From contig NZ_FOVP01000006.1 of the NCBI RefSeq assembly GCF_900115165.1, positions 1-64,000 on the forward strand: a stretch of 64,000 nucleotides of DNA, given 5' to 3'. This DNA is from Roseovarius lutimaris. Its GTDB lineage: Bacteria; Pseudomonadota; Alphaproteobacteria; Rhodobacterales; Rhodobacteraceae. Both the position numbers and the translations under genes were made by a program. Below the pieces are notes generated by a model. It made no database searches. It was given only the letters and a program-made list of their open reading frames with translations, and was not told where the DNA came from. Below are positions 17,435 through 24,780 of the stretch, one piece after another (the first letter of the stretch is position 1; every line of letters begins with the position of its first letter).

Positions 17435-17980
17435 ATGGAACGTAACCTTGCCCTTGTGGCGCTTTTTGCCGCCTTGATCGCGGCGCTTGGTCTTATCCCG
17501 AAATTCACCCTTGGATTTGGCGTGCCGATCACCGCGCAAAGCCTAGGGATCATGCTCTGTGGGACGGTGCTTGGGGCGCGGCGCGGGGCCTTGGCGGTGT
17601 TGTTGTTCTTGCTGCTGGTCGCGCTTGGCCTGCCGCTTTTGGCGGGTGGGCGTGGTGGGCTTGGCGTGTTTGTGTCGCCCACGGCGGGCTTTCTGGTTGG
17701 TTGGCCGGTGGCGGCCTTTGTCACCGGTCTTGTGGTCGAGAAATGGCGCCGCGCACCGCTTGCGTTTGTGGCCGGGGTGGCCTCGGTGATCGGGGGCATT
17801 CTTGTGCTTTATATGTTTGGCGTCGCTGGTCTTGCCATCACCCTGAAAAAGTCAGGGGCGGAGGCCGCGCTGTTGGTGACGGCCTTTGTGCCCGGCGATA
17901 TTGTCAAGGCGGTGCTTGCCGGCATGATCACCGCCGCCCTTGCCAAGGCCCGGCCAGAGAGTGTTCTGTCGCGGGCATGA
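17435..17980 (+). CDS. bioY: Biotin transporter substrate-binding S component
   Basis: A 181-residue integral membrane protein with six hydrophobic segments. BioY family features are GFGVPITAQSLGIMLCGTVL near the start, GAGAR-like GARRGALAVLLFLLLVALGL, LPLLAGGRGGLGVFVSPTAG in the biotin-binding region and FVPGDIVKAVLAG near the end. It is last in bioMNY and converges on a thiolase gene 32 bases away. No biotin synthesis genes are seen in the window, so import may be important to the cell (inference). Confidence 0.9.
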   Translation: MERNLALVALFAALIAALGLIPKFTLGFGVPITAQSLGIMLCGTVLGARRGALAVLLFLLLVALGLPLLAGGRGGLGVFVSPTAGFLVGWPVAAFVTGLVVEKWRRAPLAFVAGVASVIGGILVLYMFGVAGLAITLKKSGAEAALLVTAFVPGDIVKAVLAGMITAALAKARPESVLSRA

Positions 17981-18012
17981 CTATAGATCGCGCGGATTGA
18001 GGGTTTTGAGGG

Positions 18013-19119
18013 TTAAGAACGCAGCAAAAGCGCTGTACCGATCCCGCCGGCGGCGGCAATGGCCGCAATCCCTGTGCCGCCCCGCGCGGTAAGCTCGTGA
18101 TAGAGCCGCACGGCATTGATCGCGCCCGATGCGCCAATCGGATGGCCGCGCGCGAGCGATCCACCGCCGGGATTGACGATCTCGGGATCAAGGCCGCTTT
18201 CGCTGACGCAGGCAATGGCCTGTGCGGCGTAGGCCTCCATTATTTCGGCGACGGCAAGGTGATCAGGGGCGATCCCGGCGTTGCAGAGCAGTTTGCGGAT
18301 CGCCGCGACAGGCGCAAGACCGGGAAGGTCGGGGCGCCCACCGAGGGTACAGCCGCCGATGATCGCGACGGCAGGCGCGTCAAGGCGGCGCGCGACCTTT
18401 TCCGACACCACAGTGCAGAACGCCGCGCCATCGGCGGCGACCGAGGTATTGGCGGGGGTGATGGTGCCCGCAATCGCGCGGCTTCGGGCACAAAGGCGGG
18501 CCGAGAGGGCGCGGGTGAACGGGTCTTGCGTTATGCCCTCGACCCCGATCAATTCGTGCGCCAGCCGGTGACGTGCCCGGAGCGCGCGATCGTGGCTTTG
18601 CACCGCCCAGGCATCCTGCGCGGCGCGGGTGATGCCAAGAGTGACGGCGAGGGCATCGGCGGCAACATGCATATCTGGGTCGCGGTCCGGCCAGGGCGTG
18701 AACCGGGCCTGATCATAGGGCAGGGCAGGGCGACCATCGGCAAAGGTCCGGGCGCGAACGGGGCGGCGCGAATAGCTCTCGGCGCCGCCGGCCAGGACGA
18801 TATCCGCCTGACCGGAACGGACCATCGCATCGGCCAGGGCAAGCGCGTCCAGCCCGCTGGCGCATTGCCGGTCAATCGAAAGCCCCGCCACATGTTCGGG
18901 CAGGCCCGCCGCGAGGGCGCACAGCCGCGCCGGATTGCCGCCCGCGCCAAGGGCATTGCCGGTGATCAACTCGCCGACCTCTTCGGGGGCCAAACCGCAG
19001 GCCGCAAGACAGGCGCGGATCACCGGGACGGCGATTTCATGAAGCTCCAGATGCGCAAAGGCGCCGTTCAGGGGCACGACGGCGGATCGCTTGGCCGCGA
19101 TGATATAGCTTTGACTCAT
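18013..19119 (-). CDS. Thiolase-family protein lacking two canonical catalytic residues
   Basis: A 368-residue thiolase from ATG 19119. The acyl-accepting cysteine is present in RQCASGLDAL (Cys86) and the histidine in GHPIGASGA (His326). The usual NEAF motif reads MEAYA (Met294 replaces Asn), and the usual C-terminal CxGGG motif reads AAAGGIG, with Ala355 where the second catalytic cysteine should be. A standard Claisen condensation is therefore uncertain. The start overlaps the acyl-CoA ligase stop by 4 bases. Thiolase plus ligase beside a bioY gene recalls Bacillus subtilis yhfS-yhfT-bioYB (yhfU), so a link to biotin or pimeloyl precursor metabolism is possible. Confidence 0.8.
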   Translation of the reverse strand: MSQSYIIAAKRSAVVPLNGAFAHLELHEIAVPVIRACLAACGLAPEEVGELITGNALGAGGNPARLCALAAGLPEHVAGLSIDRQCASGLDALALADAMVRSGQADIVLAGGAESYSRRPVRARTFADGRPALPYDQARFTPWPDRDPDMHVAADALAVTLGITRAAQDAWAVQSHDRALRARHRLAHELIGVEGITQDPFTRALSARLCARSRAIAGTITPANTSVAADGAAFCTVVSEKVARRLDAPAVAIIGGCTLGGRPDLPGLAPVAAIRKLLCNAGIAPDHLAVAEIMEAYAAQAIACVSESGLDPEIVNPGGGSLARGHPIGASGAINAVRLYHELTARGGTGIAAIAAAGGIGTALLLRS

Positions 19120-20399
19120 GTGTTGCCCTCGGCCCATCGGGTGATCGCGCAATAGTCGGGCTTGCCCGCCGGCAGCATCGGAAGGGCGGGGACAAAATGC
19201 ACCCGGCGCGGGGCGCACAGCGGGCCAAGGCGTTGACGGCAGAGAACCAGCAGGTCGTGTTCTGTTGTCGTGGTACAGGGCCCGGCGACAAATGCAACAA
19301 GGCGGTGACCGCGCTTTGCGTCGGGCAGGGGGATCACCGCGACAGTGTCGGTGCCAAGGGTGGTGGCCAGAAACCTCTCGACCTCTTCGGGAAAGACATT
19401 GGTGTCGGATATCGTCACCATCCGGCTTTTGCGCCCCGCCACAAAGAGGTTGCCGTGGTCATCCAGCCGCCCCAATTCGCCGATCGAAAGACAGTCGCCA
19501 TCCCAGCGGGTATCGGCGCTCTGGCCGCTGGCGTAGCCGTCAAAGAGATAGGGGCTCTTGACCCAGATTTCACCGATCCCGGTGGTACTGGCGCCCTGAT
19601 CACCACGGATCGAAATCGTGACGCCGGGATAGGCGGCCCCGACCGAACCGGGCGGCGTGGTTTCGTCTGACCAGGCGACAAAGCTGGTCTCGGCGGCGCC
19701 ATAAAAGTGGATAAGCTTGGCGTTGGGAAAGGTTCGGGCGGCGGCGGTTGCGACCCGTTCACTGAGCTGGCCCCCGCCGACAAGAATATGGCGCATTGAT
19801 TCAGTGGCGCGGGCGGGGCCGCCGCAGAGCAGGCCAAGCTGGGTTGGTGTGATATAGAGGATCGTCGCCTGTTCCCGCGCAAGCGCGGCAAGCTGGCGGT
19901 CGGGGCGCAGGCCATGCAGGCCAAGAATGCGCGCGCCGTGATGGGCGGCCTCAAGCGTGCCGTAAAGCACCAGCGAATGCGCCAGCGTGCCAAACACCGC
20001 GACGCAATCAAACGAGGAGAGCCCAAGCACTCGCCCGTTGACCGCGAAACTTTTCATCCAGGAGGAGTGCGCGCGACGGATCACCTTGGGCTCGCCGCCA
20101 GAGCCGGAGGTTGCACAGTGCAGATAACGCTCGGGCTTTGTCGGGGTGCTGCCAAGCGGCGCAACACCCGAGGCCGAAACCGCAATCGAGGCGCGCGCGC
20201 GCACCAGGGCGCGCAGGCGCGTCATCGCCGCGTCCGAACGAAGCACCGTCGCGGATGCCTGCCATTCAAATGATCTCTGGTTCAAACGATAAGCCCCGAC
20301 CTGCGCCATCCCTGCCCCAAGCATATAGTATCGCGCCAGGAGGTCATCGTTAATCGGCGCCTTCGATTGAGACCTCAAGATATTTACCCGCATTCGCAA
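19116..20399 (-). CDS. Acyl-CoA ligase (AMP-binding family), short N-terminus
   Basis: A 427-residue adenylate-forming enzyme. The P-loop motif is CATSGSGGEPKV at about residue 95, followed by HFYGAAETSFVAW, GELGRLDDHGNLFVAGR and the C-terminal lysine motif LPAGKPDY. The region before the P-loop is about 80 residues shorter than in most ligases, and several in-frame ATGs (20399, 20393, 20324) make the start uncertain. It is coupled to the thiolase by a 4-base overlap. Context with bioMNY suggests an acid related to biotin synthesis, but no substrate can be read from sequence. Confidence 0.78.
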   Translation of the reverse strand: MRMRVNILRSQSKAPINDDLLARYYMLGAGMAQVGAYRLNQRSFEWQASATVLRSDAAMTRLRALVRARASIAVSASGVAPLGSTPTKPERYLHCATSGSGGEPKVIRRAHSSWMKSFAVNGRVLGLSSFDCVAVFGTLAHSLVLYGTLEAAHHGARILGLHGLRPDRQLAALAREQATILYITPTQLGLLCGGPARATESMRHILVGGGQLSERVATAAARTFPNAKLIHFYGAAETSFVAWSDETTPPGSVGAAYPGVTISIRGDQGASTTGIGEIWVKSPYLFDGYASGQSADTRWDGDCLSIGELGRLDDHGNLFVAGRKSRMVTISDTNVFPEEVERFLATTLGTDTVAVIPLPDAKRGHRLVAFVAGPCTTTTEHDLLVLCRQRLGPLCAPRRVHFVPALPMLPAGKPDYCAITRWAEGNT

Positions 20400-20527
20400 T
20401 GGTTCGCAAAAGATGCATGGTAAACAACGTCACCCGCGATAAGTTTGCACAATGCGGCATGAGCGGAGGTGTGAGCAGGCTTCACGTGCAAATGAACAGC
20501 AGAGTTTACGTGTGTTTGCTTGTCTTT

Positions 20528-20568
20528 GAGTTATAGAATTGACTTCTATAACTCAGGAACGTTATATT
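20528..20568 (+). promoter_or_regulatory. fic promoter with an 11-bp operator dyad over the -35 box
   Basis: GAGTTATAGAA and TTCTATAACTC (20528-20538, 20544-20554) are a perfect inverted repeat whose 5-base spacer begins the -35 box TTGACT (20539-20544). A -10 box TATATT (20563-20568) follows after 18 bases. A protein bound to this dyad would block the promoter. The same half-site recurs at 20572. Confidence 0.65.
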
Positions 20569-20571
20569 TAT

Positions 20572-20598
20572 GAGTTATAGGAGGGTTCTCTATAGCTC
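20572..20598 (+). promoter_or_regulatory. Second operator-like dyad directly before the fic start codon
   Basis: GAGTTATAG (20572-20580) and CTATAGCTC (20590-20598) pair with one mismatch and abut the ATG at 20599. The Shine-Dalgarno AGGAGG (20579-20584) overlaps the left arm and loop. It repeats the GAGTTATAG half-site of the upstream operator, so it may be a second binding site. As RNA the same sequence could form a hairpin that affects ribosome access. Confidence 0.55.
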
Positions 20599-21708
20599 AT
20601 GGCATGGAACTGGCAGATATCCGGCTGGCCGGACTTTCGGTATGACGCGGCAGTATTGGCACCGTTTGAGCAGCGATTCTTGTTGTCGTCGGGCGAAATT
20701 CTAGGTGCCGTCCATCATGTGAGCCCGTCCGAGCGCGATCAACTCCGCATTGATCTGCTGAGCGAAGAGGCGATGAAAACCAGCGCCATCGAAGGCGAGA
20801 TGCTGGATCGCCAAAGTGTGCAGTCATCGCTGCGTCGTCAGCTTGGATTGTCTCCCGACAGCTATCCAACCAAGCCGAGAGAGCAGGGCGTGGCTGAGAT
20901 GATGGTCGATGTCTATTCAACATACGCTGAGCCGCTCACGCATGAGACGTTGTTCCGATGGCATAGCATGCTGTTGTCCCATGATCGGCGGTTGGGCACG
21001 ATCGGGGCTTATCGCCAGCATGAAGACGCAATGCAGATCGTCTCTGGCCGGATTGACCGGCCGGTCGTACATTTTGAAGCGCCGCCCTCCGCGCAAGTTC
21101 CCGATGAAATGGACCGGTATGTAGACTGGTTCAACGTGACGGCGCCGGGTGCCGAAACGCCACTGCCGCCGCTGACGCGGGCAGGCCTCAGCCATCTATA
21201 CTTTGAAAGCATCCATCCTTTTGAAGACGGGAATGGGCGATTGGGTCGCGCCCTGGCCGAGAAATCACTCGCGCAAAACACGGGCCAACCGAGCCTGATC
21301 GCGCTGGCCTACTCGATCGAGCGGGAGCGGAAGGCCTACTACGATCAGCTTGAGCGACACCAGAAGACGTTGGATGTCACGCCATGGCTGGAATGGTTCG
21401 CAAAGAGCGTCCTGACGGCGCAGCAGGTCACTCTGGATCGGGTTGGGTTCTTCATCGCGAAGGCACGTTTCTATGACCGGCACCGAACACAGCTGAACGC
21501 GCGGCAGGCCAAGGCAATCGAACGGATGTTTCGCGAGGGGCCGGACGGGTTCAAAGGCGGCTTGAGTGCCGAGAATTACCTTTCGATCACAGGGACATCG
21601 CGGGCGACAGCGACGCGAGACCTTCAGAACCTGGTTGAGATGGGCGCTGTCACCCGCACCGGCGAACGTCGATACACACGTTATTGGTTGACCTTACAGC
21701 ATTTGTAA
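20599..21708 (+). CDS. Fic-domain AMPylase-type protein with DUF4172-like N-terminus and winged helix
   Basis: A 369-residue protein. The N-terminal region carries the inhibitory motif KTSAIEGE (pattern S/T-xxx-E-G). The Fic active site HPFEDGNGRLGR with catalytic histidine is complete at about residue 205. The last 60 residues form a winged-helix-like domain (LSITGTSRATATRDLQNLVE, MGAVTRTGERRYTRYWL). Fic enzymes transfer AMP or similar groups from nucleotides to target hydroxyls; the inhibitory motif in the same chain implies self-restraint. The C-terminal DNA-binding domain and the operator dyads at its own promoter argue for autoregulation. It is a single gene without an antitoxin partner, and it lies against a truncated opgC, so it may be an insertion. 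Confidence 0.87.
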   Translation: MAWNWQISGWPDFRYDAAVLAPFEQRFLLSSGEILGAVHHVSPSERDQLRIDLLSEEAMKTSAIEGEMLDRQSVQSSLRRQLGLSPDSYPTKPREQGVAEMMVDVYSTYAEPLTHETLFRWHSMLLSHDRRLGTIGAYRQHEDAMQIVSGRIDRPVVHFEAPPSAQVPDEMDRYVDWFNVTAPGAETPLPPLTRAGLSHLYFESIHPFEDGNGRLGRALAEKSLAQNTGQPSLIALAYSIERERKAYYDQLERHQKTLDVTPWLEWFAKSVLTAQQVTLDRVGFFIAKARFYDRHRTQLNARQAKAIERMFREGPDGFKGGLSAENYLSITGTSRATATRDLQNLVEMGAVTRTGERRYTRYWLTLQHL

Positions 21709-21760
21709 ATGTGATCGTACGGTCGAAAGCATCTGGAAGTGCGTCTTGGAGCACGACGCG

Positions 21761-21926
21761 TACCAGCAGCAGGCCGACAACAAAAACAAATTGCCATGAA
21801 AACGGGCTGAAGAACCTGCCACCGGGATTTGGGTGATCTGGAAAGTTCAATTGCCAAAGGCCCGCGAAAAACATCAAGCCGCTGGTCGCGGGGGAACGAA
21901 CCACCCTCAGCCCCAACACGGCTCAT
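21761..21926 (-). pseudogene. opgC: OpgC acyltransferase remnant (deleted and frameshifted)
   Basis: An ATG at 21926 shares one base with the opgG stop (TAATG), and the first codons give MSRVGAEGG and PRDQRLDVFRG, the usual OpgC start. At about 21880 the homology moves to another frame and to a later part of the protein: GLWQLNFPDHPNPGGRFFSP and FSWQFVFVVGLLL. More than 100 internal residues and the C-terminal half are missing. The residue after the break is followed by sequence leading to the fic stop. OpgC adds succinyl groups to periplasmic glucans, so the glucans of this strain are probably unsubstituted unless another copy exists. Confidence 0.7.
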
Positions 21927-23518
21927 TAAGTGACGATCCATTGGTAAAGCCAGGTCTCCGATAGCCGCTGATCGTAGCCCTCGATATGGGCCATCAACTC
22001 TATCGGGCCGGGCGCTGTGGGCTTTACATCAAGCGCGAGACGCCAATGTCCGGTCTCCTCGACCTTGTAAAGAACCATTCCCGCGATCTCGCCACCGCCG
22101 ACGGATACTTGTGGAACAATTGCGGCCTCCGGCGGCAGATTCCGTAACAGAGCGCCGTCAAAATCCACGACGAACTTGCGCGTGTCAGTTGTCTGTTCAA
22201 CACCTGAAACACCACCCTTTCCGGCGCGTGTGCCGACCACAACCGCCACGTTGTTCTCGGTGTCGGGCGCCAGCATTCCCCAATGAAGACGATAGGAATA
22301 CTCCCTTGCCTCGCCTTTTAACGCCCCTCCTTCGGGCGACCAATAGGCCACGATATTGTCGTGAATTTCCAAATCTGTCGGCAGTTCCACCAACCGGACG
22401 TCGCCGGCGCCCCAGTCTCCTGACGTTTCGACCTGCACGGAGGGGCGGTCTTGATAGCGTGCCTCTGGATCCTGATAGTGTGAAAATGCCCGGTCGCGCT
22501 GATGTAGCCCAAATCCGCGAGGTGAGGTTTCAGCAAAATGTGAGGTAGATATGTGCGGCGGATTGGTCAGCGCGCGCCAGAGCGTGTCGCCGCTGCTTTG
22601 CTGGATCAGCAACCCGTCGCTGTCGTGCACCTGCGGGCGATAGTCATCGAACATGACGCGATCCGCGTCGGAATACAGATACATCGACGTAAGCGGTGCG
22701 ACACCGAAATGTGGCGTATCCTCGCGAAACCAAAGACGTGCGGTGACGTCAATCGTGGTATCTTGGCCGGGCGTGATGACAAACCGGTAAGCCCCCGAAA
22801 CGCTTGGGCTGTCGAGCATGGCGAACAGGGTGATCCGGGTATCGTCCACGCCGGGACGTTCCAAATAGAACTCGGTGAATGTCGGAAACTCTTCCGGGCT
22901 TTCGCCGGCTGTGGCAATCGCAAGTCCTCGCGCGCTAAGACCGTAAGCATTCCCCCGTCCCAAAGCGCGGAAATAGCTGGCCCCCTGAAACGCCAGCAAT
23001 TCGTCGAAAATATCGGCTCTGTTCAGCCGATAATGCAACCGAAAGCCCGCGACCCCTGGAAAGGTTTCGACATCGTCCATGATACCCTTGGCGTCATGGC
23101 GATAGTCGAAGTCACTGGGCTCGAATGCGAATGGTCGCGCGGTGCCATCCGTTACTTCGAACATGCCGACGGGCGTGGGGAACAGCCACCCCATGTGAAA
23201 TGCATGCATCTGAAATTGTGCGCCATTGTCGCGCCAGCGCGCGTGTTCGGGATTGAAAGCAATCTGACGGTAGAGATCATAAGTGAGGTTTTCGGGCAGG
23301 CCTGGCGCAGGGTCCGGCGCAACATAAGGCTTCCCCGCAGCCTGCTTTGCCCGCGCGCTCAGCACGTCGAAATCGAATGCAACAGGGTCACTTTCCGCCA
23401 GGGGACCCGTGTCCGCCGAGGCCGCGTGGGTAGAAAATGGCAACACCGCAAGCGCCACCGTCCCGAGAAGAAATGCCCGACGGCCGGGGCGTGAAAAGGT
23501 CGGTTGAAGAGGTCGCAT
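21926..23518 (-). CDS. opgG: Periplasmic glucan biosynthesis protein G
   Basis: A 530-residue protein from ATG 23518 with a twin-arginine type leader (SRPGRRAFLLGTVALAVL) and a cleavage-like AASA. OpgG/MdoG segments are YRQIAFNPEHARWRDN, FQMHAFHMGWLFPTPV, GASYFRALGRGNAYGLSARG, SPRGFGLHQRDRAFSHYQDP and AYWSPEGGALKGEAREYSYR. It acts in the periplasm on backbone or branching of osmoregulated glucans. The opgH glucosyltransferase is not next to it. The coupled downstream opgC is broken. An in-frame ATG at 23545 would add nine residues before the Tat leader. Confidence 0.88.
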   Translation of the reverse strand: MRPLQPTFSRPGRRAFLLGTVALAVLPFSTHAASADTGPLAESDPVAFDFDVLSARAKQAAGKPYVAPDPAPGLPENLTYDLYRQIAFNPEHARWRDNGAQFQMHAFHMGWLFPTPVGMFEVTDGTARPFAFEPSDFDYRHDAKGIMDDVETFPGVAGFRLHYRLNRADIFDELLAFQGASYFRALGRGNAYGLSARGLAIATAGESPEEFPTFTEFYLERPGVDDTRITLFAMLDSPSVSGAYRFVITPGQDTTIDVTARLWFREDTPHFGVAPLTSMYLYSDADRVMFDDYRPQVHDSDGLLIQQSSGDTLWRALTNPPHISTSHFAETSPRGFGLHQRDRAFSHYQDPEARYQDRPSVQVETSGDWGAGDVRLVELPTDLEIHDNIVAYWSPEGGALKGEAREYSYRLHWGMLAPDTENNVAVVVGTRAGKGGVSGVEQTTDTRKFVVDFDGALLRNLPPEAAIVPQVSVGGGEIAGMVLYKVEETGHWRLALDVKPTAPGPIELMAHIEGYDQRLSETWLYQWIVT

Positions 23519-23755
23519 CCCTGATCCTTTCGTGGAGTGTTGCAATGGTCTTAAACGTGCCGTTCAATCGAGACCAGTTCGCGACCGGTTCGTCGGCATG
23601 ATATAGCCAAACGCCGTGGAAAGGCCGCCAACCTCTGCGGCGCAGAGGTCGGCGTAAAAGACGAAAATTAGATCAGACGATTTGATTGGGGGGGGGGACG
23701 ACCCTGGCGTTATCTCACCACTTGGTCGGGGGATCATGTTTTGGTCTGTTGGTTT

Positions 23756-24658
23756 TCACATCTGAGCTAACCTTGCCCGGCACCGCTCAAGCAAGAAATC
23801 TATGAAAAGCCTGACCTTGCTATCCTGTAGCCGTCGGTGTGGATACAGACACCCAAAAAGTGCAGGCTCTGGAGGCGTTTCAGGGAGAATTTCAACAAGT
23901 GTGCCGCTCTTCAGATGCTCTGCGACGTCAAAGCGTGGCTTATTCACGATTCCACGTCCGGCAAGCGCCCAGCCTGTCAGCACATCGCCGTCATCGGAAT
24001 CGTAGCTGCCGGACACATCCATTCTCAACGGTCCGTCTGCGGTCGTCAGTGTCCAGAACCATTCAGGTGATCTGGGATAGCGCAGCAGCAGACAGTTATG
24101 CCTTCGAAGGTCGCCCGGGGTCTGCGGTACACCATGCTGTTCAAGATATTTGGGCGCGGCACACAGGATGCGCGGTGTGTCCATGATCTTGCGCAGCTTC
24201 AGGTTTGAATCCGGGGGCCGTCCGATGAAAAGGGCCACATCAAGGCCGTCGTCAAGCAGATCGACCTTTCGATCCGACAATCTTAACCGTACCGAGACTT
24301 CGGGATAAAGGTCAACAAACTCGGGGATCAAGGGCGCGACCAGCCGTTTGCCCACGCCAAGCGGTGCTGTCACTTGAACAGTACCGTGTGGATTTCGGGA
24401 AAAATCCGATATCACGGCTTCGGCGTCTTCCAGTGATCGCACGACCGTCAGGGCATGTTCGTAAAAGGCATGGCCGACCTCAGTCGGCGACAATTTGCGT
24501 GTCGTGCGATTGAACAGTCGCACATCCAGCCGGCGCTCAAGCTCCTTGATGCGATTGCTCGCGACCGCCGGCGTCAATCGCAGGTCACGTCCGCCGGCCG
24601 TAATACTGCCAAGTTCCACAACCCTGACAAACACCTTCAGACTTTCAAGATAGGGCAT
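23756..24658 (-). CDS. LysR-family transcriptional regulator
   Basis: A 300-residue regulator with an N-terminal winged helix (LKVFVRVVELGSITAGGRDL, LTPAVASNRIKELERRLDVR, LFNRTTRKLSPTEVG) and a type 2 periplasmic-binding-like effector domain. It is divergent from xdhA, whose start lies 123 bases away, the standard arrangement for a LysR regulator and its target. A perfect dyad at 24674-24688 is the likely autoregulatory site. It probably senses a purine or purine breakdown product (inference from the xdhABC-guaD operon). Confidence 0.87.
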   Translation of the reverse strand: MPYLESLKVFVRVVELGSITAGGRDLRLTPAVASNRIKELERRLDVRLFNRTTRKLSPTEVGHAFYEHALTVVRSLEDAEAVISDFSRNPHGTVQVTAPLGVGKRLVAPLIPEFVDLYPEVSVRLRLSDRKVDLLDDGLDVALFIGRPPDSNLKLRKIMDTPRILCAAPKYLEQHGVPQTPGDLRRHNCLLLRYPRSPEWFWTLTTADGPLRMDVSGSYDSDDGDVLTGWALAGRGIVNKPRFDVAEHLKSGTLVEILPETPPEPALFGCLYPHRRLQDSKVRLFIDFLLERCRARLAQM

Positions 24659-24673
24659 TTGCGCCTCCGATTA

Positions 24674-24688
24674 TCAACGATTCGTTGA
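24674..24688. promoter_or_regulatory. LysR operator-like dyad between lysR and xdhA
   Basis: TCAACGA-T-TCGTTGA is a perfect 15-base dyad with the T-N11-A spacing of LysR recognition sites, placed 16 bases upstream of the lysR start codon and 92 bases before xdhA. Confidence 0.55.
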
Positions 24689-24780
24689 AAGATCATACGC
24701 GACTGCATCGTAATTCGAGCGATCTAAATGTGTCATACTGGCAATGACCGCAGAGTCTTGACTGCGGCATGGGAGGTAAA

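Noticed and set aside
17976..17987. CTATAGAT sequence after bioY, similar to part of a BioR site
   Set aside because: It is at the 3' end of bioY between convergent genes, lacks the second half of the palindrome and cannot control bioMNY from there.
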